Shown here piece after piece: positions 48,101 through 60,100 of a stretch of DNA of 64,000 bases. The stretch lies in NCBI GenBank assembly GCA_003254905.1, contig QANU01020160.1, positions 1 to 64,000 on the forward strand, read 5' to 3'. The position numbers and the translations under genes were made by a program. Position 1 is the first letter of the stretch. Each line of letters opens with the position of its first letter. Under the pieces are notes generated by a model. It was given only the letters and a program-made list of their open reading frames with translations, was not told the origin of the DNA and did not search any database. Origin of the DNA: Nissolia schottii (lineage: Eukaryota > Streptophyta > Magnoliopsida > Fabales > Fabaceae).

Positions 48101-51100
48101 GACAGGAAAACAGGTTTGCTATATCTGTTAGTTTTGAAGGTTTATCACATTATAGGCAATATAAGATTCTATTGTGATTGTTAATTTTAGGTAGGGAAGG
48201 AGAAACTGGGAAAATTAGCCTGATTTCATGTGAACTGAAATTGATATTATATGATCTGAATCATCTGATGTATTGTGATTCGAAAGACAAAGTAGTAAAC
48301 CCTACTTATAATAATACTACACTCCTGATCCTAATTAAGTAAGGAAACAAGTTATGAAATGTAAGGAAGTATAGAACTTATTCCCAAGAGGCCATCTAAG
48401 ATTTTTGATATTTTAAGATATTATATAGATATCACTAGATATTTCCTTGATACTCCACCTCGAGGTAAAGCTAACTAAGCTTCAGCCTCTTTATAAAGAA
48501 AATCTTGACAATAAGAAGCAAGGCAATATAGAGATGCTAGAGATGTTGAACTTGAAAGCTAACTCAGCTAGATTGAGCTGCCACGAGCATCAGCCTGAAG
48601 AGCAAGTTGGAATGTTTTGTTGAAATGATTATTAGCAGAAATTTCTTGGCAAGCAATAATAGATAACAGACAACATTTCAAATCCTCAACGTCAAGGAAA
48701 AATGTTGGAGATTCGAAAACATGAAGTTGAAACTCAGGTTTTCTTATATCACAGCCGGGGAGAATTTATCATTGGCATGACTCATTAATGAGATAGAGAA
48801 ATTACCACCAGTATGATTTGGGACTGGAGGCTGTAATGAATTACAACCAATTCATCACAGTGAGTCTCACTGGGTTGAAGACTGGCCTAGTGCTTGGGAC
48901 TAACAACCATTATAAAAGCCGTTGCTGCCTGTCAAAATCATCTTTTGGCAGGGAAGAGAATGACGTGGCAAACAGCTTCCAGCTTTCTTTTCATTAATGC
49001 TATTCTAACATTGGGAAAGGAGAAAAGATCCTCTATAGTGAGAATTTTACTTTAGAGGGTAAAGTGAGTGTTTTCACCATTAGATCATTAAAGTAGAGAT
49101 GGGTCCCACTACTCACTCTAATGATCTAATGGTAAAAACACTCACTTTACCCTCTAAAGTAAAATCCTCACTTTAGAGGATCTTTGCTTTGGGAAAGAGC
49201 CATACGATTGCCAAAATAATGAACAATCAGAAATAGTTACCTTGAGGAATCGTCAAACAGCCGAAACACATTGAACAGATTGAGTAATGGTGAATATCAT
49301 ATTTGATGGAGGAAAGACAATTTGTCAAATCTGACCACAGAACAGTGTGTTCATAGTCCTAGTGAGTCCCAAAGTGGCGAATAGGGGCAAGAAGACTTTA
49401 TGTGACTGGAGATAAACAGGAAAGCCGATTGGAAGTGAAGATGGCTACGAATGAGGTAACATGCACACATAAGAGCAAATTTGGGTAGTCTGTAGTGGGT
49501 AGTGCAGGTGGTGTGTCGGAGATAAGGCGACGCCCGATTTAATGGGGTGGCCTATTGAAGTATGTTTGGGAGGATGGTGGTAGTGGTGGGGGTGCAAAAA
49601 CCCACTAAAGAGAACAACATTGGCAGTGATGAACAAAAGATGCAACAGATCATGTGTTGTCTAAAATAATGGTAGGATGAAAGAAAGTGATTATACTGAA
49701 AAGAGTTCCAAATTGTGGGAAAATTGGCAGTTGAATAGTTATGGGACGTGTCATCGAGGATGGTACTACTCTGATCCTATGTTGATATTATAAGTTTTAA
49801 TGAGGGAAGAAGAAAAGGAGAGGATACACTGGGTAGTAATATGATTGAGTATTTGACAGGATGGCTTGTGATTGAAAAGGCATAGACAAACCATTCATGA
49901 AGTATGAGTAAATAGAGAAATTATTCCTAAGAGATAATCTTTGATACTCTCTGATATTCTAATGTATTATGGAGATAATTTTCTTATTTCTAACAATATC
50001 GTAATAAACTTGCAGAATCCTATTCTTTTTTCCCCCTCTTGTATGGCTAGAACATAACTCTCACGTATTCAACGGCAATTTCTCAGACAATCATGTTTTG
50101 TGGGAGAAGATTAGACATTTATCATCTGTTTAGTGTGAAACTCACAACCTCTTTATAGGATTTTCCCTCACAGATTCCATTGATGGCTTTTTGAGTTTTT
50201 GGTTATTGTTGTTGTCTTGTTTTGAGGATTTCTTATCCTCTTACTTTCTGTATTTCTCCTCTCCTTAATGAAATTCTTCTTTCATCCAAAATTTTCCCCC
50301 CTTCTTGTATTGTAGTTTTTATTTCATATTATATTAATCTCTGGAGTCATTGTGTGTTAGACACTGTTTCTTATTTTTCTTCTGGTTATGATTCATAATT
50401 TGCTTCTTTATATTATCTTTACTTCTATATAAAGCTGTTGAGAGCTTTTAACTGCCTTACTAACATTTCATGTGGACCAATTCTACCCTTAATGGCACAC
50501 ACTCAATCTTCCATCTTGCCAATTATTTGTCATTTCACACACATTTATGACAGTTTTGTCACAATTTTTAATAACTGATTGCATTTTGTCACTCAATCTT
50601 CCATCATAGTTTAAATTTGTTGTTCCTCTTTAAATTTCAATTTTCCACCATCTTCTCATTTTAACTTCTATTCAAAAATAAAACATCCTTTGTTTCTCTG
50701 TTCTCCATTCACTCGTAAAGGCAGTGCACACAAAATTAAATTATAATGTTTGAATGTCTCTAATCTCTTATTAATATTTAATACTTAAATTTAAAAAATG
50801 TGGCTTGGCTAGTGTGTCATAATGTTAGTAAGTAAATTTGGTTTCTGCTGTCTCACTAGGTTATCAGTGCATTGCTATACTATACCACCAGAGGTTCCCC
50901 ACCATTTACAGTTGAGAAGAATGCAAAAATCCCAGCTAATTTTTTCAAGACTCGAAAAAGGAATGCGGAAAGAAGAACTAAAGATACATCAACAAAGAAG
51001 GACGAGCCTGATGAGGATAAATTGCTGATTTATGGAAATGATTTGGTGCGTGGTGTAGTTGATAAAGCTCAATTTGGTGACTATGGTATAGTACATACAG

Positions 51101-54100
51101 TACAAGAATTTTATGGCTCAAATGTTGCTGGTAATCTTCTTTCAGCATTAAGTCGTTTATTCACAACCTATTTACAGGTTAGCCACCAATAAATTAGTTT
51201 TGTATTTTTGGTTTGTTTTATTTTATTGAATTTATCTAGCGTATAAGATTCTGTAATCTATTTTGTCATTCAGATGCACGGGTTCACATGTGGAGTGGAT
51301 GATCTTCTGTTAACAGACAGAAACGATGGTGAAAGAATGAATCAACTTAAAAGCTGCGAGGAAATTGGGGACACTGTTCATCGTGAATTCATTGGAGTCA
51401 TGGATGATGATAACATAGGTACTCTCTGTAAATTATTTTTTGCAAATCATATGATTATAAAGATTATAAAGATAATGTACCATTTCTAGATGTAATAGCA
51501 TTTGTTTATTACTTTGGTGAATTGCTAGTTTTATATGCACATTTAATTAACCCAAGTTTTATTCTATTAGTTTATTAAATGATTTGAAATTAATGATGTG
51601 AGAATAGAAACCCAGTAAATTGTGGTAGTAACTCTATTATCCTAAGATAGTGAAGTTCCTCCAACTCAAGTACCTTCTGAATTTGCTCTACTACTTTCCC
51701 TGCATTTCTTCTGCACCCTACGCTATCATATCGTAAGACATGCTGTTAATTCATATTATAGCTTTTCTTGGGTACTTGGCATTTACTTACTATAATTTAA
51801 TTTTCTGTGCAAATTTATGATGTGTTGGCATATTTCGTATTTCAGACCCAATCACATTGCAGATGAATATTGAGAAAAAAATACGCAGCAATGGAGAAGC
51901 AGCCTTAACATACTTAGATAGGAAGATGATAAGCAATCTTAATTCCAGAACAAGCTCTGGGATACTAAAGGAGCTATTATCTGAAGGAATATCGAAACCT
52001 TCTGGAAAAAATTGCATTTCTCTTATGACTACATCTGGAGCTAAGGGTAGTATGGTAAGTATACTTTTGTAATGTTAATAATTTTTCCCCATCACTATTA
52101 AGCTTAGTTGTTTACGTATTATGCTGAAAATCAGCATACATACAATTTGTGCTGCACTGTTAGGAGAACATTGAATTTCAATTGAATATATTTTAATTGT
52201 GGGAATGGATCCTCTCAATTGGATTCTTGTCTGTGTTGTCAAGTGTGATCTTTCTTCATTAATTTCTTTGTTGCTTATGTCATGTATGGGACCCACCTTA
52301 TCAATTAATGGTGAGGTCACACTTGACAACACATGACAAAAATTTCAATTGAGATGATCCATTTCCTTTAATTGCTCAAGTTTGTTTAGTACTACACACT
52401 TTTGGAGACCTAAATTTTATGACTAGGACCATGCTGTGAAACTACAGTTATGGAAGTAGCATAAGATTAACAAGATATCCCCTTTTTATACAGCAAATCG
52501 ACTTAGATTGTTGAATTATCAATATCACTTCTGTTTCTGTTGTAACAAAAGTTTCCTTTTTTTGTGGGAAGGACGTGTATCAATAATTATGATTTTACGT
52601 ATGGACCATTCCTCAATATCTTGTTCCGAATGAACAGGATATTTTCTTTGTGCGGCGGTCACACTATCTCCTACACGACATAACAAACTTTTGTTTTGTC
52701 CCCCTCAATTACCCATTTTTGAATCAGGCGCAGCTCCTCTCTTCTCCCAACTTTGACCCTAGCCAATATCCATGTGCCAACTGTGACAAGGTAAAGACTA
52801 GAGAGAATGTGTTATTTCAATGACGGCTCTCAGGTCAGTGTAACTTAAGTGAAGAAAGAATGTTTGCAACTTTCAAGGCTTATTCGAGAGAGCTTGTCCT
52901 CTCCAATATCTATCTCACTTCCTCTCTGCCCCACCTATCCATTTAGTCTCACTATAATGTATACACAAAGTTTTCTCCCTTTTTTGGTTACATTGGTTAG
53001 TTATTAACTACTCACTTTACAGAAGATTACAATAAGCTAGCTGTCTATTTTTCCCAACCTCAACTTTCTTTGTCAACAGTCTGCTATGATATTAGCCATT
53101 TGGCCTCTATTTGGTGTAAAGAACTTGCTCTTTCGAGGGTCTCCTATATGTTCTGAGGTTGGGAAGCTTTTTGCTATTGCTGTTCTCTTCTTTCATTGTT
53201 TTGTATTTTTCTCTTAAATTAAGGAGATTTTTTTTATCCTTCTAACTCAATATAGTTGTTTAATTCTGAGTAGTCAATAGTGCGCTATAGCGGTGCTATA
53301 GCATCAAATCAGAACGACACAGCCATCCATCACAAAACTACATGCGTCGTGTTATGTTTTTTTGGGGGTGATGGTCATGACTGCTAATCATGATAGATTG
53401 TGGTTTTATAGTGTTGTCGTGCTGCATCTAGAGAGTTCAACCATCAAAACGGGCAAACCTGACTCATCCGGTGTTGACCCACCTAGTGTTATAAAAAGCT
53501 GCTATAACGGCGCTATGTCACTATAACTGTATGTTATTAAGATTGGTTATAGTGGGGCTATAGCTGTATTCGTAGGTGGATTTTGGATTTCCGCTATTGA
53601 TAACACTAGGCCCACCACGGTTGTTAGCCAAGACCAGTAATCCGTGCTGGGTCACTTTAATAGTGAGCCAGAAAAATCCTAACCCAGCTTAGCCCACCTG
53701 TGCCTGAGGGTTATACGAGTTGGCTCACGTTTTAAAAATAAATAAATCTGTTGAACCCCAACAATTAACAAGAAAAAAACTAGAGGAAACAGAAATAAAT
53801 TAAAAATCATTCTTTAAGTGTTCAAATCGTCTTATATTATCCCCTCAATTGATTGAAATTTTTGTTTTGCCCTCTTCTTTTGATGAAGTGTCTATTTACC
53901 CTCACTTATTCTGATGAATTGTCTATTTTACCCTCAACCTATTGACCAGCAGCTCCTTTATGTCCACAAATCAAAGCAATCAATGCTTTTCTTTCTGGCA
54001 ACTGTCGGTGACTGCAGCTGCTGTGTTTTTATGGCCCATTCTGGCCACCTCTTTTTCTTCTCTCTTCATGGCTCTCATGGCCCATCAATTTTAAATTTAT

Positions 54101-57100
54101 GCCTATCTTAGGATATAAAGGACAGAGACATTAGGACAGTAAAGACATGCCTCAAGTGTCCCTTATTTTTGGAATTACAGAAATTAGCTTATAAAGTGAA
54201 TAAAGAGAAAGAAATTAACGTAAAAAATGCCCCACGACAAGTCTACTGGATCCCACTATAGGTGTTGGCCGCTCCATGCCACTACTATTATGCTAAAAAT
54301 TAGGGAGACTTTGTTACCATAAAGTTGTGGCCCTAATGCATTACTTGGATGCTTTAGATTCATTAATAAATGCTAGGATATTTATACAGTTTCTTCTAGT
54401 GTTAAACCCGTCTGCATAGTTCAGCTTGTTTTTGACCGGTTTTTTTAGAGCTGTACTGTGAAGGCATCACCTATATCACTAGTGTGGCATTTAGTTTTCC
54501 AGTTTCTGCTATAGAACTAATTGGTCTGGTTTGGTTTCAATGTTCTAAAGCGCTATATTGTGTCCGCTTTTAAATGTTCTTGTTGATGCTAGTCATGTAT
54601 TGGGTAGTCAATCCCATTGGGTTCCAGCCAGATCCCAACATTCCAGGCCCTCGTCAAGAAGAAAACATCGTTTTGTCCTAGAGTTTCATCCTACCAAATC
54701 TTCAGATGGGATCCTGGCAAATTGCGGTTGGGATCCCATCTATCTCAGCTGGGATGGTGATTTTTGCGGAATATTTATATATATCTCTGTTTTTAAATGT
54801 TCTTGTTGATGCATGTCATGTACAGGGTAGCTATGAAGCACAGATACACACCAGAGGCTGCCGTATCTGTGTCGGATACGCGGATACGCGCTCCCTCGTC
54901 TGTTTGCCCGTGCGTGCGGTTTTAGTTTTCAAATCCCAAAACTGGAGATGCAATACACTAAGAGTGGATTAGGACATTAAAACAAATGATATTAATTGTT
55001 TTTTAATAATTACAATGGATTGAGATAATATGTTTATTTTTATGTCAATAATTTGTTGTTTTTATTTATAATATATTATTTTATGTTTTATTATACGACA
55101 TATCCCAGCAGTGTCGTATCCTATATTTTTAAGAAAGTGTTGTATCCTTGTATCCGTGTCGTGTCGTATTAGTGTCGCTGTGTTGTACCTGTGCTTCACT
55201 GCAGGGTAGTCAATCCCATAGGATCCTAGCGAGATCTCGACATCCCTGACCCTCTCTCAGATGGGAAAACCTTTTTGTCCAAGATTTTCATCCCACCAAA
55301 TCTCGGCTGGCATCCCAGCAAATCTTTGTTGGGATCACACGAGATGGTGATTTTTGCAGAATATTTATTTTACGCTCCTTTTTTTTTCCCCTTGTTTTTT
55401 GATTTAGTATACGGGCAATATACAGCATATGGGTCTTTTCTTGTGTATGGAACTTGGAACTATGAATTATTGGTTTACTTTATGACTATTGATGAATGAA
55501 TGAGACAATGAGTTTAATTTTATATTTTTGTTTAACATTTATATGTATTTTGTATACATACATTACGTGTCAATTAATTTTGTATGCATTACCATATTGG
55601 TCATCCCATCCCACTATCCCATGGATTCCCGTTTTTCAGCTCGATTTGGACAGGCTGAGAACTGGCATTGACTACCTTGTTGATGTTTATATATTTTTAT
55701 GGCATTTACCTATGGTTGTTAAACATTCAAGTTAACTTTACGATTTCATTACACAAAACGAGTTTACACATGTAAACTCTTTTTTGGTAAATTCGTACGT
55801 GTTTAAGTAAACTCTCGATTCTACTAGCGAGTTTATGAGTTAAAATTTACCTACGAGTTTACCTTAAAATGTATAAATTTGGTAACCTTGGTAGATACTT
55901 AGTTGGCTTTGTGTGTGTTAGACAATATGGAGTTTATTAAGCTAATTTTATATATTTATCATAACTGAGCTATGTTTTATCGAACTATAAATTAATACAT
56001 GTACAAAATAAAATGACATAACTAAGTGTCATGCATTAAGATATATTTTATGATATTTCTTTCATTTATTTTATTTTAAAGTTGATATTATTGAATGTCA
56101 ATTATGAATACAACATTTAATCATATTTAGTTCCTAATTGTATTGCTTATAACATTTTTTATATGTGTAAACTCTTACGAGTTTGCTGAGGCTTCATGAG
56201 TTTACTTAAACTCTCAACTTTGACAACCTTGTATTTAGCTGTTTAGTGATACTAAGTTGATTCATTTTGCTTTATACCAGGTCAATTTCCAGCAGATATC
56301 TTCTCATCTAGGCCAGCAAGAGTTGGAAGGAAAACGAGTCCCTCGTATGGTTTCTGGAAAAACCTTACCATGCTTTCCCCCTTGGGATTGTTCCCCTAGA
56401 GCAGGAGGGTTTATTATTGATCGTTTTCTTTCAGCTCTTCGTCCACAGGAATATTACTTTCATTGCATGGCGGGTCGCGAAGGGTAAAAAACTTGATTGA
56501 CATGATTGCTGTTCTTTCTGAATGTTTTATTGTTAAGTGATGTACTGTTGGTGTTGAGCATTGTTATTTGATTGTGTGCAATTTTTTTTCCTTATTATGA
56601 AGTAAAAGATGTATTGTCACCTAACATATTGAACCATATATTTGCTAAAAGTATAGAACCAATCACAATATTATTATTTTAAGATAAATGCTTGGATGTT
56701 AACAGAATTACTTTGGCTAATAAAAAAGAAATGGATGATAAGTAAAGAAATGGAGTTTGAATTTATCTTCTTTGAACCGGGTGACATGTACTGGTTATAT
56801 AATTTACATGATTACTTGTGAATGCACGTGGGGTGCATGCAAAGTCTGAAACGCAACTAGTGTCTGTTGTCAATAGTTTTGGAAGAAAAAATATTTATTT
56901 TGTTCGTTTGCTTAGAGCATCAGCAATATCTAGAACATTCTTTCCTTGTTTTTAAAGCTGTCTGAACTATTCTTAACTTATTTCTATTAATTAATTTTTC
57001 CAAAAACAATCGAGTGTTCTCTGTACCAAGATCATTAAATTTGATCATTGGCACTTGTGGTGTCAGTGAAATAATTGCGTACGACACTTGCACAAACCTC

Positions 57101-60100
57101 TGCTCAGAGACTCCTTACATACTGCCGTGCAGCCCACCATGATATTTCAATGGTCCAGATTGTGCACATATCTCGTATTATTTATGCTACTATCCTTTTT
57201 ATATAGCTGTTTTTGTTTGTTTCGATGTTTCGTTTCATTTGTCATTTAATGAGCATGTACAACATATATGTTTTAATTACCTTCTGAACGAGTTGGTATT
57301 TCTAAACTTTCCTTGCATTTCAACCTCAAATTCTCCTACATGGTGGGGAAGGGAATCTGAAGAATAACCAGATGGTTAAAATGTCAGTCTGTCAAGTTAG
57401 GTTACATGATATGATTTTATAGATGGTGAGTTGTTTCTTGATTGATTCATTGTTTAGAAAGGGTAGTGGAAGTCTAATGGAGATTTCATTGAAAAAAGTG
57501 GATATAAGCTTGGTTAAAATTGATAAAGGCCTAAGAAAACTTGTGGAGAAACCATTAATAGAATATATTGATCAAAGGAGTTCTTTTAGTTAAAAGTGAC
57601 TGCTAAATTTTTGGTTTTTGAGAGAGCTTAATGGTGTCAATTGATCGATTAGCTGTGATAAAGGTTTGGTTGTTGATTGTTTCTGTTTATTTGTTTATGT
57701 TTGCAGTTTTTTAAATGTTTGAACCATGAGTTTTTGGTATATAATATGGCTTTACATGCTTACACCAATCTCCCACTGATAGCTACTGGTATGAAATAAT
57801 GGAAGATAAGCATAGTAGATCGGGAAATCAGAAAATATGGGGAGTATATGTGTGTTTTGCATTTCTTTTTATGTAAAAAGCTCTGTTCAATCAGATGTCA
57901 GTGTAATATCTTCCTAAGCTTGGAGGTATGAAAATTTACAGAAAGTAAGAAAAGAAACCGAAATGGGAATTGCAGCTTCGACAGGCAAAGACTTGCGAAT
58001 TCTTGCTTACAATCAGAATACCCCCTCACACTCTCTCCACTAGCATATAATTCCTCCGGTATATCAATTTTCTCTTTCCAGATCTTCCATTTCAGCAAGC
58101 TGGTTATGCATTTCCAACCCTAGGTGCTGATGGCACTGTGGGTCTCACTCCCCTCTACATTTTCCTTTTAGTCAAATACACCTTATGTAATTGTTAGTCT
58201 TCTTGGGTCTAGGGGGAGTCTCATGCCTAACACCCACCTTCCCCGTCAAATGTATTCTTTTTTTTCTTTTGTTTGAAAAAATTGCTAGATAGCCACCGAG
58301 TAATTTTTGCTAGAAGTTGACAGAATGAGTTGAGTTGAATGGGCAGTACTTCCCAATTTATTTAATCGAACGACCACCATTAGATCTATGTGAATTTTTC
58401 CGGCTGGGTAGTATTCTTTATGCTTTATTTTTTGCTTGTTTGTCGGCTGCTTCTTCCCCTTGTGCAACCTCACTCCAATTAGTTTATGGAAATATTTTAA
58501 TATTTTTCTCATGGAAGGATTAATTTTTTCTGGGTTATCATATGATTTACTTCTTCCTAAATCCCAACAAATTATATATTTGCATCTCAGGTTAGTTGAT
58601 ACTGCAGTCAAAACATCTCGGAGTGGTTACTTGCAAAGATGTCTAATGAAAAACCTTGAGTGTCTTAAAGTTTGTTATGATCACACCGTCCGTGATGCTG
58701 ATGGATCAATTATTCAGTTTCGTTATGGAGAAGATGGTGTAGATGTTCATCAAACCAGCTTTATCACAAAATTTGAAGCGTTGTCAACTGTATGGACATT
58801 GTTTATTATTATTTTTAGCAAAATGTGAGTTATGTTTGCAACTTGTATCTTGTTTATACATTTCATTTATTGTTAATTTCAGAATAAAGAATTGGTTTAC
58901 AGCAATGGTTGCCGTCAGCTTGACAGATCCAGTCCTTATATAAAAAAGTTGCCTGATGCTCTTAAAGGAAAAGCAGTAAACTTTATTTGTAATTTCTCTT
59001 CCAAACAGAGAAATCCTGGTTCAATGAAACGGTCAGATTTCTTGAAGTTGATGGAGCACAAGTATGTGTCAAGTCTTGCACAACCAGGAGAGTCAGTTGG
59101 TGTTTTAGCTTCTCAATCTGTTGGAGAACCAGCAACGCAAATGACGTAAGTCTGATGACCTTTTAGGAAGTAGTTAGGACTTCAGAGGTAATGGATAGTG
59201 AATGAGTTATGAAAAGGCTATTTACAGTTATAAGAAAAGGCTGTTTGCAGTTATAAGAGATGAACCTAATGTCGGTTCCCTTATTTACATTTTGACAAAA
59301 GGGTTGAATGAATCATTTAAGGGAAGTAGCGATTTTAAATCATACTTGTTAATGCTTCAAGGAACTATATGCTTCACCCACTTGAACTTCAGTAGTTTCA
59401 CAAGCACACTAAATCCCTAGTACTTTGATTTTGCATATAAAATTTTTAATGGGAATTAATTTTCATGTGCATTCCTGAATCTTTGAAAACCTAAGCAAAA
59501 CTAATAAGAATATCTGCTTTGTATTTGCATCTGGAGTTTATGATCAGAAGCTCTCCCCTTATTACTAGAACCTCTTAATGCCAGAAAGTAGTGTCTGTGA
59601 AATACAGTGTTCGTGTGAAAATTTATGCTTCATATAGGAACTAGTGAGATTGGAATTGTATTTCTGTTCTTTTACCTGGTTAACTATTTTTTTTTTTTAA
59701 AATCACAAGTAAACTTCGCGTGGCTGATAAATTGTGCTTGTTATTTTTGCCTTGTTTTTGTGTCCTTCAGTTTGAACACTTTCCATCTTGCTGGTCGAGG
59801 TGAAATGAATGTGACTCTTGGAATTCCACGTCTGCAAGAGATTGTGATGGCTGCCTCACAAAATATCAAGACTCCATTTATGACCTGCCCCTTGAGAGTT
59901 GACAAATCTATGTGAGATGCTGACGTTTTTTTTGTTCTCTACTCTGTTTGCGATCTTGTTTCTGAAAATTTCATGCATTTTCTACAGACACACGTATAGA
60001 TATGTAGATGTTTGACTTAGTTATTTACAGGGAAGATGCCATTTGTCTTGCCGATAAGTTGAAGAAAATTACTGTAGCTGACGTAATCGAAAGTATGGAA

